DNA of 64,000 nt. It comes from JAKLQR01 sp963753165. Its GTDB lineage: Bacteria > Nitrospirota > Thermodesulfovibrionia > Thermodesulfovibrionales > SM23-35. Positions within the stretch are counted from its first letter, which is position 1. Each line of letters opens with the position of its first letter. Location of the stretch: positions 186,001 through 250,000 of the forward strand of contig CAVWBP010000009.1 of the NCBI GenBank assembly GCA_963753165.1, in the 5' to 3' direction. Positions 1 to 8,992 of the stretch are shown in pieces. The translations under genes and the position numbers were made by a program. A model generated the notes under the pieces. The model saw only the letters and a list, made by a program, of their open reading frames with translations, searched no databases and was not told the DNA's origin.

Positions 1-205
1 TCTCTTCAAGCTGAAGGCGATTCCCGATAGGGTAATAGACTCTTACCGTGAAAAAGCCATCCATATGCGCGATGCCGCCTGCCGGTTCTTCGTCGTGCAT
101 TTTTTCTTTCGAAAAAACCCTGGAGAAATAAAAATATCCTCCTACGACGCCGCTCAGGAAGATGATGCCAAGGAGCACAAGTGCAATCGTTTTCTTTGTG
201 TTCAT
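1..205 (-). CDS. GerM-like domain protein, N-terminal part (runs off the window)
   Basis: The reading frame starts with ATG at 205 and leaves the window at base 1, so about 68 residues are visible. It opens with MNTKKTIALVLLGIIFLSG, a single hydrophobic segment fitting a membrane anchor or signal peptide, then a short charged linker. The last visible residues (FTVRVYYPIGNRLQLEE) resemble the start of the GerM/spore-type domain often found beside N-acetylmuramoyl-L-alanine amidases, and the next gene is such an amidase in the same direction. The family call rests on a short stretch and on context. Another anchored periplasmic protein is possible. Confidence 0.55.
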   Translation of the reverse strand, partial: MNTKKTIALVLLGIIFLSGVVGGYFYFSRVFSKEKMHDEEPAGGIAHMDGFFTVRVYYPIGNRLQLEE

Positions 206-302
206 TTATCCCTGAACTTTCATAATGAGATTGCCGGTATCCGGGAGAACCTCGCCTGACAGAGGATGAATGGATGATGCTCCACGCTCTGCCGCGAATG
301 CG

Positions 303-1259
303 TTATTGCTCATACGCGGCAACTCCTTGTATGAACGCCTTGATGACTTTTTCTCTCATCTGCTGGTCATAGAGAACGTATTTCGGGGACGGCAGTTCTA
401 CCAGCACGCACGGTGATGCTACCGAATTCAGTATGGGGAGCGGCATTTCCCGTTGAATGATTTCTGCCTTGAATTCGTCCTTCAGCGCTTTCCCTATACT
501 CTCGGCAAGGGCCTTGCTTTTCTGAACATATTTTCTCTGCCTGGAGGAGAGACTGTAAAAATCTCCTGCTTCAACTGACGCCTGTTCCTCAAACCGGGGG
601 CTGTAAAGAACAAACCCCTGTGAGGTTGAGGCGTGCAGACTGATAAATACGTCCGGGATTTTTTGATTCACAAAGTTGATTCGTTCGCTGATTGATATAT
701 ACTGGTCTGCTCTCCGGGTAAGAAAGCTCTTTTTCCCCTTCCTGGCAAGAAAAGAGGCCAGGTCTTTTGCCAGGGAGAGCATTATCTCTTTCTCGCTCGC
801 GTTGCCGTAAGTAATGCCAAAATCAAAGCCGCCATGTCCTGCATCGGCACAGAGGCCTCTGGCGAGCACGGGAAGAGGTTGTTTTTCAGCAGACAGTTCC
901 TTCTTCTGTATATCGGATTTCTGTATATCGAACACAAGCCGCGCAGGAGAGGAAAGCTGGAACATTTTGGTCTCTCCTTTTTCCTTAAAGTTCAGGACCA
1001 GAGATTTTTCGGCAGTTATCAGCTCAAAAGGCATTCCCTGGGGAGGGGTGAGGGTATAGGGCTCAGGAAATTCCGCTTTTATCTGTGTTGACGAAGTAGT
1101 CACTTTTGTCCTTTTAAGAAAGGATTCCTCAGCCTCCAGAACGACTCGAAGAGTATTTTCCTGGCTGCTGAACTTAAGCGATACGAGAGCCTTTTTTTGC
1201 GCGGAAAGGGGGAATACGGAAACAAAGAGAATAAAAAGTATAAGAAATCCTTTTTTCAC
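303..1259 (-). CDS. amiC: N-acetylmuramoyl-L-alanine amidase (Amidase_3)
   Basis: Zinc-dependent amidase that cuts the amide bond between N-acetylmuramic acid and the peptide stem in peptidoglycan, in the periplasm. The protein has a signal peptide (KKGFLILFILFVSVFPLSAQ), an N-terminal beta-rich AMIN-like region, then the Amidase_3 catalytic domain with the zinc motif DAGHGGFDFG and later FISLHAS; the C-terminal part has VELPS. I prefer the GTG start at 1259 because the signal peptide begins there and AGGAAAGGAAG lies upstream; the open frame extends to a GTG at 1343, which would add 28 residues before the signal peptide. Probably co-transcribed with the GerM-like gene downstream. Symbol is by family, not proven. 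Confidence 0.85.
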   Translation of the reverse strand: MKKGFLILFILFVSVFPLSAQKKALVSLKFSSQENTLRVVLEAEESFLKRTKVTTSSTQIKAEFPEPYTLTPPQGMPFELITAEKSLVLNFKEKGETKMFQLSSPARLVFDIQKSDIQKKELSAEKQPLPVLARGLCADAGHGGFDFGITYGNASEKEIMLSLAKDLASFLARKGKKSFLTRRADQYISISERINFVNQKIPDVFISLHASTSQGFVLYSPRFEEQASVEAGDFYSLSSRQRKYVQKSKALAESIGKALKDEFKAEIIQREMPLPILNSVASPCVLVELPSPKYVLYDQQMREKVIKAFIQGVAAYEQ

Positions 1260-1401
1260 GGGATAATAATTCTTCCTTTCCTTTCTTTCAGAAACCTGCT
1301 GTCGCAGCTCAATAAAGAGACATTTATGTCTGAGGTAGTGCACTTGAGCCCGGCGGCAACCACAACGTATTATAAAATAAAAATATTTTTAAAAACCAAT
1401 G

Positions 1402-1534
1402 GCTAGTGTAATGTCCCATAAATATCCAGACATTTATTGTCACCCTGAACTTGTTTCAGGTCTTTCTTCATACCAAAAGCGAGATTCCGCATCAAGTTCG
1501 GAATGACAACTTAATTATGGGACACCACACTAGC
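1402..1534. repeat. 133-bp inverted-repeat element (MITE-like)
   Basis: The ends are 20-bp inverted repeats matching at 18 positions: GCTAGTGTAATGTCCCATAA at 1402-1421 and TTATGGGACACCACACTAGC at 1515-1534. Inside, TGTCACCCTGAACTTG (1439-1454) and CATCAAGTTCGGAATGACA (1490-1508) form a second imperfect pair of the common CTGAACTTGTTTCAGG repeat type. It has no coding capacity and lies between the amidase and sulfotransferase genes. A small non-autonomous element or nested palindromic repeat is the simplest reading. Confidence 0.6.
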
Positions 1535-1565
1535 TCCGGTTTCTCAAACGGCAAGGGTAATCGTA

Positions 1566-2369
1566 TTACCAGCTGTGGTCCTTCACATAGCCATATTCAA
1601 CCAGCATTTGACCGGCGAGGTCCTTCACAAGTGTCTTTTCTTCATCAGTCATTTTTTTCCACTTGCCTCTCCCGTCAAAGAGGGGCTGATTGATTTGCCA
1701 ATTGCGGTATTGACGGTGATGTTCTTCATGCGCTGCCGGAGGTTTTGCGATCTCATCGGCATAATAACGCTTCGGAGTCTTGTGATACTCCCGGATATCC
1801 GGTTCGAAGTCAACCCCCAGAAACGCCAGGAGGGAACTCATCGTTGAGTCAAAATCCTCTATAAGGTTTTCATACCTTATGACATACACATTCGGGTGTT
1901 CCCAGAACTGCCGCCCCGCGTTGTTGTCCTCAATCCAGCGCCTGATGCCGTCTTCAAGCGAGCCCGTGCGCTTCTGTATCGAGCAGGCAACGTCACGGCC
2001 GTCTCTGATCATCAGGATGATTTTGGAGTCAGGTCTGATTTCCAGAAATCTCCTGATACAATATATGTGTCTCGGGGTTTTTTCTATCCATCCTGATTTG
2101 CCCGCACAGACTGTATTCATGTCAAATAACCAGAGGTTCAGTCTCATTTTCCAGTGCTTGCGGAATCCGACGGATGTTTCTGAAGGGACGGCATAGAACC
2201 GGGAGTGTGTCCCGAGTATTGCCAAAAGGAGTGACGTCCCGCTGTGTCCGCATCCTACGATGAACGTGGGTGGATACCTGAGTTTTTTCCCTTTCAGAAA
2301 CCTGCTGTAGAGGTAATCCGGCATTACACGCAGAATTCTCCTGAGGGTATTCAATTTCATGATAGGCAT
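1566..2369 (-). CDS. Sulfotransferase family protein
   Basis: Predicted PAPS-dependent sulfotransferase. The 5'-phosphosulfate loop is seen near residue 38 (VGCGHSGTSLLLAILG) and the 3'-phosphate motif near residue 120 (ILMIRDGRDVACSIQ). The C-terminal half has YENLIEDFDSTMSSLLAFLG, also typical of the fold. At 267 residues it is a normal size. No signal peptide is evident, so it acts in the cytoplasm or at the inner membrane; the acceptor (sugar, lipid or protein) cannot be told. The gene stands alone, downstream of an inverted-repeat element on its 3' side. ATG at 2369 or at 2360 could be the start. Confidence 0.85.
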   Translation of the reverse strand: MPIMKLNTLRRILRVMPDYLYSRFLKGKKLRYPPTFIVGCGHSGTSLLLAILGTHSRFYAVPSETSVGFRKHWKMRLNLWLFDMNTVCAGKSGWIEKTPRHIYCIRRFLEIRPDSKIILMIRDGRDVACSIQKRTGSLEDGIRRWIEDNNAGRQFWEHPNVYVIRYENLIEDFDSTMSSLLAFLGVDFEPDIREYHKTPKRYYADEIAKPPAAHEEHHRQYRNWQINQPLFDGRGKWKKMTDEEKTLVKDLAGQMLVEYGYVKDHSW

Positions 2370-2590
2370 GCCTTCCTGTCATTTTACCAGAGCGTTTGCG
2401 TAAAAGTCTTTTTCTCTCCGGCATCGCGGCATCGCTCTCTGTCTGTTTATTCGCAGCGCTGCGGCAGAAAATGCTCGGATACAAAAAGAGGACGGGCCTA
2501 AAGATTCCACCTTCTACAATTGTTTAAAAACAAGGAGAGTTCATTATTGAGGAATAGAGTTTGTAATATGCAAATAAGAGACAATCTTGT

Positions 2591-3907
2591 TTAAGGGTTT
2601 TGGTACTTTTTAAACTTTTCTAATTCTTCTTTCAGTTCCTCTATTTTCTCTTTTAGTTCTATCATTCTCAATTCTCTGCTAATAGCCATATCATAAAAAT
2701 CTTCAAGCTCTTTCACTCTTTTTTGAATCTCTCCCTCCGCCTGCTTGCGCTCGGTAATATCAGAAAATAGGACACCTACATTATTTGATGAAAGTTGGAA
2801 GGCAGTTACTTCATATGCTCCCTCTATCTTTCCGTACACATAGGAAATTTCTTCAGTATTCCAGGGTGTTCCGGTAGAAGCAACACGGCGATACATTTCT
2901 GGAATCTCTGTCTTAGCAAGAGGCGGGAATGCTTCTTCTATGGTCTTGCCGATGAAATGAGAACAATCAACGCCAAGAATTTTATCAGCTGCGGGGTTTG
3001 CATTCGTAAAAATAAGTCGCCCATCATCATGTAACTGATATAGAAACATACCAACAGGCAAAGACTCTACAATACTACGGAAGGTCTTTTCGCTTGATAG
3101 TAAAAGCTCTTCTGACTTCTTGCGATCGGTGATGTCAAACTCGATTCCATCCCAGAAGGTGGAGCCATCTTCCATGGTACTCGGGTTTGAAATAAAAGAA
3201 GACCACCTTATTGCCCCAGAAGGACATAACATTCTAACTTCAGTTCTAAAAGTGGACAATGCTTTATTTGCTTCTTCCTCTTCTTGCAATACTCGAAGTT
3301 TGTCATCTGGATGAACTTTCCCATAAATTAAATCCGGATTTGCGATTGCCTCTTGCGGAGTACAACCATAAAGAGTCACTACTGCCTCACTCACATAAGT
3401 AAATCTTCTTGAACCATCCTTGCATAGGCAAACTTGATAAACCATACCTCCCCTAAGATTATTGGCAATAGATCCAACAAGATTTATGGTCTCTCGCAGT
3501 TTCTTCTCTGCCTGCTTGCGCTCGGCAATCTGCTTAGCTTCTTCTAATGCCCTCTGTACCGAAGGAGCAAGACGCTTCAAATTGCTCTTCATCACGTAAT
3601 CGGTTGCACCTTTTTTGAGGGTTTCAATTGCAAATTCTTCTCCGACTTTACCGGTAACCAAGATAAAAGGCACATCGGGGCACTTTTCCTGTGCAATTCT
3701 TAATGCTGCAAGACCATCAAAAGTAGGGAGATCATAATCTGACAGGATAATATCGGGGGAGAACTCTTCAATTGCCTTCTGAAAGGCTTCTCTTGTATCT
3801 ACAATCTTTGAGATGAATACCATTCCAGATTTTTTTAATTCATGCTCTTCTAATTCAGCGTCAGCAGGAACATCTTCGAGGATAAGTATGCGGAGTTCTC
3901 TATCCAT
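2591..3907 (-). CDS. Response regulator with receiver and two PAS domains, no known output domain
   Basis: Signal-transduction protein of 438 residues. Residues 5-125 form a receiver domain (ILILEDVPADAELEEHELKK; phospho-acceptor Asp in LSDYDLP; conserved Thr in ILVTGK; Lys in YVMKS). Two PAS/PAC units follow, about 140-265 and 270-395, each ending in an ITDRK/ITERK PAC signature. The C-terminus (EIQKRVKELEDFYDMAISRE and on) is a charged coiled coil. No histidine kinase, GGDEF, EAL or DNA-binding domain follows, so it may work by protein contact. It is transcribed alone, with ssrA upstream in the same direction. Confidence 0.85.
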   Translation of the reverse strand: MDRELRILILEDVPADAELEEHELKKSGMVFISKIVDTREAFQKAIEEFSPDIILSDYDLPTFDGLAALRIAQEKCPDVPFILVTGKVGEEFAIETLKKGATDYVMKSNLKRLAPSVQRALEEAKQIAERKQAEKKLRETINLVGSIANNLRGGMVYQVCLCKDGSRRFTYVSEAVVTLYGCTPQEAIANPDLIYGKVHPDDKLRVLQEEEEANKALSTFRTEVRMLCPSGAIRWSSFISNPSTMEDGSTFWDGIEFDITDRKKSEELLLSSEKTFRSIVESLPVGMFLYQLHDDGRLIFTNANPAADKILGVDCSHFIGKTIEEAFPPLAKTEIPEMYRRVASTGTPWNTEEISYVYGKIEGAYEVTAFQLSSNNVGVLFSDITERKQAEGEIQKRVKELEDFYDMAISRELRMIELKEKIEELKEELEKFKKYQNP

Positions 3908-4085
3908 TGAAACGTGTTTCCCCCTGAACAGGTATTTCTTCTTTACTGAAAAGATAGAAATTAACCCTGTCTATTTCCGATTGTACCATACACAATCAAA
4001 ATAGTGCTTAGAGCTGTTTGCTATAGGAAGGATTCCGCAAGAGAACAATTAACTTTCAGTGACGGTTTAAATATCCTATTGAGTA

Positions 4086-4149
4086 TAAAAAACAAAAAAG
4101 CCATTAAAGCTCGCAAACCTTTGATAGTGGTTGCTTTGCTAAAATGGCT
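4086..4149 (-). terminator. Rho-independent terminator of ssrA
   Basis: Read on the minus strand, the hairpin arms begin AGCCATTTTAGC and end GCTTTAATGGCT, with an inner GCAACC/GGTTTGC part, followed directly by a T-rich run (TTTTTTGTTTTTT). It starts about 30 bases after the tmRNA 3' end, as expected for its terminator. Confidence 0.7.
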
Positions 4150-4176
4150 ATAAGTTATTGATTATAAATATAATTC

Positions 4177-4528
4177 TGGTGGAGGCGGCGGGAATTGAAC
4201 CCGCGTCCGAAAGTACTGCCCTCAGGCTTCTACATGCGTATCCTGACTATTGTATCTCGGATGCCGGGCTGCCGTCAGGCAGGCGTCCCGAAATCCCATC
4301 CCCCTTTGTCTTACCCCGGGGTCAGAGGAAAGTCCCCGGAGCCAGCCTGCTGAATGACGCTGTGACCTGAAACACAGACAATTTCAGGGCAGCGGCTGCT
4401 TAGTTAATTAAGCAGCTAAAGCCAGTTCGTTATTGGCGTTTGTGTTTGTTTTCCGCTTTTTATCGTGGTGACGGAACCACGGCATGCCACCTGATTATCG
4501 TAAACCCCCGTCGAGCCCTTTCGCCCCC
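4177..4528 (-). ncRNA. ssrA: Transfer-messenger RNA (tmRNA)
   Basis: Rescues stalled ribosomes together with SmpB. On the minus strand the 5' end GGGGGCGAAAGGGCTCGACG pairs with the 3' end CGCCTCCACCA to form the tRNA-like acceptor stem, and GGTTCAATTCC gives the T arm. The mRNA-like part carries GCC AAT AAC GAA CTG GCT TTA GCT GCT TAA, so the proteolysis tag reads ANNELALAA, with GCC as the likely resume codon. A pseudoknot region follows the tag stop. Length is about 352 nt. The strand CTGCCGTCAGGCAGGC at 4270-4285 inside a pseudoknot loop resembles a dispersed repeat. smpB lies just upstream in the same direction. Confidence 0.96.
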
Positions 4529-4603
4529 TTTTTCCGGTAAAGAGTAACACGTAAACTGTATGAGTAAGCAGTGAAACACTGAATAGCTTATGGTGTCTAC
4601 TGC

Positions 4604-5062
4604 TTAGTGCTTACACGATTTACTGTCTTTCATGGCCCGTTCGATTTCTCTCCGGGCCTCCCGTGCTTTTATGGTTTCCCTTTTTTCAAAGAGCCGTTTC
4701 CCCTTTGCAAGTCCTATCTCAACCTTTGCAAAGGAGTCTTTAAAATATATCTTCAGAGGTATCAGCGTAAATCCCTTTTCTGTCGCCTTCCCCGCCAGGC
4801 TGTTCAGCTCTTTCCTGTGGAGAAGGAGTTTCCGGGTTCTCAGCGGGTCATGGTTCATCCGGTTGCCGTGAGTATAGGGGTTGATATGACAGTTCAGGAG
4901 AAACGCTTCTCCTTCTTTTATCATAACATAACTCTCTTTAAGACTGGCTTTTCCTTCCCTCAGAGACTTCACCTCTGTCCCCAGGAGCGCTATGCCTGCC
5001 TCGATAGAATCTTCGATATGGTAATCGTGATATGCCTTCCTGTTCTGACAGACGACCTTCAT
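4604..5062 (-). CDS. smpB: SsrA-binding protein SmpB
   Basis: Binds the tRNA-like domain of tmRNA and brings it to stalled ribosomes. The 152-residue length is typical. Family hallmarks are seen along the chain: NRKAYHDYHIEDSIEAGI near the start, LLGTEVKSLREGKASLKESYV, then LLLHRKELNSL and the basic C-terminal tail with KGKRLFEKRETIKAREARRE. The gene is 75 bases upstream of ssrA on the same strand, so the protein and its RNA partner may share a transcript or have closely placed promoters. Confidence 0.96.
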   Translation of the reverse strand: MKVVCQNRKAYHDYHIEDSIEAGIALLGTEVKSLREGKASLKESYVMIKEGEAFLLNCHINPYTHGNRMNHDPLRTRKLLLHRKELNSLAGKATEKGFTLIPLKIYFKDSFAKVEIGLAKGKRLFEKRETIKAREARREIERAMKDSKSCKH

Positions 5063-5106
5063 GACTTGATTGTACCATTTTATAAAAGGGAAGGATTTAG
5101 TGCGGG

Positions 5107-6408
5107 CTATACCCTGCCGACAGAAAAATAGCGGAATCCCTTTGCCTTCATTTTCTGAGGATCATAGACATTCCTCAAATCGAAGAAAAACGGCTCCCTG
5201 AGAAGCGTTAGGATTCTGGCGAGGTCCAGGTTTCTGAACTGATTCCATTCTGTTATGAGTACGACTGCATCTGCCCCTTTCATCGCGTCATACGCATCCT
5301 TGCAGCATTTCATCTTCGGTATCTGCCTGGCTGCTTCTTTCATGGCAACAGGATCATACGCCCTGATTTTGGCGCCCTCTTTCTGCAGACTCTGAATGAT
5401 CGTCAGGGCAGGGGCATCCCGGATGTCGTCGGTATTCGGCTTAAAAGCAAGGCCGAGGACCGCCAGGGTTTTATTTCGCAGGCTTCCCATCTCGTCCCGG
5501 ATCTTCTGTACCATATAAGCTCTCTGTTTCTCGTTTGCGCTTACTGCGGCATCAATAATGCCGAGCTGAACATCATGCGCCTCGGCAATCTTGAGGAGCG
5601 CGCTCGTATCCTTGGGGAGACAGGAGCCACCAAATCCGGGACCGGGATGGAGAAATTTGGGTCCGATCCTCTGGTCAAGCCCCATCCCCTTTGCGACCAT
5701 ATGGACATCTGCTCCTATGCGCTCGCAGAGGTTCGATATCTCGTTGATGAAAGAGATCTTGGTTGCAAGGAAAGAATTGGCGGCATATTTGATCAGTTCG
5801 GCAGTTTCGATGTTTGTGATTACAAAAGGCGTCTCGATCAGGTAAAGAGGCTTATACAGGTCCTGCATGATTGCCACTGCCTGAGCGCTTTTTGCTCCTA
5901 TCACAATCCTGTTGGGCCTCATAAAATCTTCAATCGCTGAGCCTTCCCGCAAAAATTCCGGATTGGAGACAATATCAAAATCGGTCTGTTCCCTCAGGTT
6001 TTGCGAGATGATCTCCCGTATTTTTTCCCCGGTGCCGACAGGGACAGTACTCTTTGTGACAATCACCCTATATCCATTTATATGGCTTGCGATCTCCTGT
6101 GCAACCCCTTCCACATACTTCAGATCGGCAGAACCGTCGCCTCTCCGGGGGGTTCCGACCGCGATAAAGATGACAAGAGAGGATTCGACGGCCTTCGCGA
6201 TCTTTGTCGTGAATTTCAGCCTGCCCTGCGCAACATTTTTCTGGACGAGCGTATCGAGCCCCGGCTCATAGAAGGGAATTTTGCCTTTTTTAAGGCTCTT
6301 GATCTTTTGTTCGTCTTTATCAACACAGGTCACAAAGATGCCGAACTCGGCGAAACAGGCGCCGGTAACGAGTCCGACATACCCTGCGCCAATTATTCCA
6401 ATATGCAT
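5107..6408 (-). CDS. ugd: UDP-glucose 6-dehydrogenase
   Basis: Oxidises UDP-glucose to UDP-glucuronate with two NAD+ in the cytoplasm. The N-terminal Rossmann motif is GIIGAGYVGLVTG; the catalytic cysteine lies in GPGFGGSCLPKD (about residue 260); the C-terminal UDP-binding domain has LGLAFKPNTDDIRDAP. The 433-residue length is usual. AGGAGGTTTT precedes the ATG at 6408. It is divergent from the polysaccharide cluster starting at 6480 and would supply UDP-glucuronate to the decarboxylase at 11749. Confidence 0.95.
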   Translation of the reverse strand: MHIGIIGAGYVGLVTGACFAEFGIFVTCVDKDEQKIKSLKKGKIPFYEPGLDTLVQKNVAQGRLKFTTKIAKAVESSLVIFIAVGTPRRGDGSADLKYVEGVAQEIASHINGYRVIVTKSTVPVGTGEKIREIISQNLREQTDFDIVSNPEFLREGSAIEDFMRPNRIVIGAKSAQAVAIMQDLYKPLYLIETPFVITNIETAELIKYAANSFLATKISFINEISNLCERIGADVHMVAKGMGLDQRIGPKFLHPGPGFGGSCLPKDTSALLKIAEAHDVQLGIIDAAVSANEKQRAYMVQKIRDEMGSLRNKTLAVLGLAFKPNTDDIRDAPALTIIQSLQKEGAKIRAYDPVAMKEAARQIPKMKCCKDAYDAMKGADAVVLITEWNQFRNLDLARILTLLREPFFFDLRNVYDPQKMKAKGFRYFSVGRV

Positions 6409-6479
6409 AAAACCTCCTGATAAACGCTGTAAAAAAACCTTTTTTAAGTATACTATAACGTCATAGATAAATTACATGG

Positions 6480-8966
6480 ATGCCCGCTATGTCTGAGTGC
6501 AGCAGGAAGCTTTATTTAGTCCCTCTTGCAGGATTGTTCCTGTACGGGTTTACCCTGCCCCTTTCGAAAAGTATCAGCAGCATCCTCATGGGATTGATCT
6601 TCGCATCCGCAGCTGGCATGATCGCTTTGAATACGAAGTGCCGGCTTGATGTATCCCGTGCTTTGCGGCAGCCCTTACTGCTCCCTATCGGTCTCTATCT
6701 TGGTGTTGTGTGCGCAGGCCTGCTTTTCTCTCAGGATTTGCAGGAAGGAATCGGCATTGTGAAACAATCGGCCAACCTCTTTTTTGTGTATCTGATGGTC
6801 TCGGTATTGCTCGATACAGAGCAGGATGAGGGAAAAAGGGACAGATATTGCCGGTCCCTGCTGGCTGCTTTGCTCGCGGGTATTTTTGTGCTCGATGTGA
6901 TCGGATTGCTGACCTATGGAGGTGTCATTGGGCACAAACAATATGTCCTGCCGCTCATGCCGTTGAAGATGCATCATATATGGTTCGGAAACCTCAACGC
7001 GATCGGTCTTTATGGCGCGGTGGCGCTTTTTTTTGCCCTGCCCGGTAAAAGGAAATTTTATCAGAATACCGCGCTGTGGTTATTCGTAGCCATAAGTATT
7101 GTTTCTGTTTTGCTCTCAACGTCCCGGACCGCCTGGCTGGGGATGCTTTTTTCAGGGGGAGTATTTCTTTATTTTCTGGTGAGCAGAAAGAGAACGTTCT
7201 TCCTGCTCTTCGCGCTTATTCTCACCGCGTATGTATCAGCCTATTTCTTCAGTCAGCTCGTCCAGGCAAGGATTGACCAGGCGTACAAAGATATCGTGTT
7301 GTTTGTTTCCGGTGACCCGGCGACCTCCCTGGGCGCCCGCTTTGCCATGTGGAAAGCAGCGATGTCGATGTTCCTCTCGAATCCGGTCTTCGGGGTAGGC
7401 ACCGGCGACTATAAATCCATGATTGACGCGTTTGTCGCTTCCGGAGAATATCCTGCTCTCATCGGAAAATATAATCAGCCGCATAATATGTATCTCTGGA
7501 TACTTGCAACCAATGGAATTATCGGCTTCTCCGCATTGGTGTTTCTTTTCTCCGCACTTGTCAGGCAGGGAAAAAATCGGATAAACGGTCTGCAGGGAGA
7601 ACGGATATTCGGCCTGCTCGCACTCTCTGTGGCAGTACATTATCTGGTGGCGGGCTTAACAGAATCGCTCATGAACATCCACCTCTTGCTGTGTGTATTT
7701 GGACTTATAACAGGAATCACGGTGAGGAAGCGTCAGCAGCGCATGCCCGATACCGGCATGGATATCACCCGCGGGGATGCAGGCATCACGCCGGCCCAGG
7801 AAACAAACCCGACGGATGCTCAGCGGATGAATATTCTCCATGTAATTGCTACCCTTCCGGTAGGCGGAGTTGAAAACACGATTACCCGGGTAATCAGGGG
7901 GTATCAGAAGGAGAAGTTTTATCCCGTAATCTGCTGTATACGGGAAGGGGGCCTGCTCGCGCAGGAACTTCTCAGGGAGGGGTATGAAGTCCTTGTTCTG
8001 AACCGGATGAAGTCGCGCCGTTTCGATTTCGCGGCAATTCTCTCTCTGTACAGAATAATCAAAGAGAAAAATATCACGATAGTGCGCACCCATCAATATC
8101 ATGCGAATATCTACGGGCGGGCTGCAGCAATCCTCGCGAACGTACCGTGTATCGTCGCCTCTGTGCACAATATCTATACAAGAGACAAGAAACTGCACCG
8201 GAGGCTTCTCAATCACTCCCTGTCAAAATTTACCGACAGAATAGTGGCGGTTTCGAACGCGGTGAAGGAGGATATCGTGCGGTATGACAAAATCGGGGAA
8301 GAAAAGATAGCGGTGATCCATAACGGCATCCCTCTCGATGAATTCAATTGTTCACTTCCCCCGGCAAGAGCACGGGAGATCCTGAACCTTCCCCGGGAAC
8401 TTACCCTCATAGGGTGTGTAGGGAGATTGGTTGAACAGAAGGGGCATCGATATCTGATCGAGGCTGCTTCGCACATCGGAGCAAGTTGTGTGGTCATTGC
8501 AGGAGACGGTCCCATGAGGAAGGAACTGGAAGATCTCGCGGGCGAACGGAACGTCCATGCAATTTTTCTGGGAACCATTGCGCCAAAGACAGTCCCTGTA
8601 TTTCTCAGAGCGATTGATATCTTCTGTTTTCCCTCGATATGGGAGGGATTCGGGATTGCGCTCGTGGAGGCAATGTCCTCCGGGCTTCCCGTAGTTGCCT
8701 CAGACATTCCTCCGCACCGGGAGGTTCTTGCCGATGCAGGTTTCTATGTGCCGTCACGGGATGCAGAAAAACTGGCCCAGACCCTGAACCTCCTCATGGA
8801 GAATCCGGAATTGCGGGAATCTCTTATCCGGAAGGCACAACAGAGAGCAAAAATATTTTCTCTTGAGCATACCGCAGGGTCCTATGAGGCATTATATGAA
8901 GAAATTCTGATGAAAAAAAAGAATACAGGACGGGAAAATCCACATGGGGAACGTTTGGCCCGGTGA
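6480..8966 (+). CDS. O-antigen ligase/polymerase fused to a GT4 glycosyltransferase
   Basis: A single 828-residue frame joins two envelope enzymes. Residues 1 to about 415 are a multi-pass membrane protein with the Wzy/WaaL-type region (SRTAWLGMLFSGGVFLYFLV, then a periplasmic loop with FGVGTGDYKSMID and NQPHNMYLWILATNG). After a polar linker (about 420-447), residues 448-828 are a GT-B glycosyltransferase of family 4: start MNILHVIATLPVGGVENT, IGCVGRLVEQKGHRYLIEA, and the acceptor/donor motif PSIWEGFGIALVEAMSSGLPVVAS. The second half begins with a Met where stand-alone family members normally start, so an internal start near 7830 is possible, though I see only a weak ribosome site there. Lipid-linked sugar polymer or LPS is the likely substrate. 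Confidence 0.85.
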   Translation: MPAMSECSRKLYLVPLAGLFLYGFTLPLSKSISSILMGLIFASAAGMIALNTKCRLDVSRALRQPLLLPIGLYLGVVCAGLLFSQDLQEGIGIVKQSANLFFVYLMVSVLLDTEQDEGKRDRYCRSLLAALLAGIFVLDVIGLLTYGGVIGHKQYVLPLMPLKMHHIWFGNLNAIGLYGAVALFFALPGKRKFYQNTALWLFVAISIVSVLLSTSRTAWLGMLFSGGVFLYFLVSRKRTFFLLFALILTAYVSAYFFSQLVQARIDQAYKDIVLFVSGDPATSLGARFAMWKAAMSMFLSNPVFGVGTGDYKSMIDAFVASGEYPALIGKYNQPHNMYLWILATNGIIGFSALVFLFSALVRQGKNRINGLQGERIFGLLALSVAVHYLVAGLTESLMNIHLLLCVFGLITGITVRKRQQRMPDTGMDITRGDAGITPAQETNPTDAQRMNILHVIATLPVGGVENTITRVIRGYQKEKFYPVICCIREGGLLAQELLREGYEVLVLNRMKSRRFDFAAILSLYRIIKEKNITIVRTHQYHANIYGRAAAILANVPCIVASVHNIYTRDKKLHRRLLNHSLSKFTDRIVAVSNAVKEDIVRYDKIGEEKIAVIHNGIPLDEFNCSLPPARAREILNLPRELTLIGCVGRLVEQKGHRYLIEAASHIGASCVVIAGDGPMRKELEDLAGERNVHAIFLGTIAPKTVPVFLRAIDIFCFPSIWEGFGIALVEAMSSGLPVVASDIPPHREVLADAGFYVPSRDAEKLAQTLNLLMENPELRESLIRKAQQRAKIFSLEHTAGSYEALYEEILMKKKNTGRENPHGERLAR

Positions 8967-8992
8967 TATCCTGATGCAAGAGAAGAGAAGAG

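Noticed and set aside
65..259. 64-codon plus-strand frame at the left edge
   Set aside because: Opposite the GerM-like gene start, which has a clear membrane anchor and context.
1402..1534. Insertion sequence or CRISPR repeat
   Set aside because: No transposase frame and no regularly spaced direct repeats; only a short inverted-repeat unit.
4607..5131. 174-codon plus-strand frame opposite smpB
   Set aside because: Pure antisense of a certain gene; Phe/Leu/Cys-rich composition without domains.
7656..8216. 186-codon minus-strand frame inside the ligase-GT4 gene
   Set aside because: Antisense shadow; the plus-strand frame carries clear family motifs.
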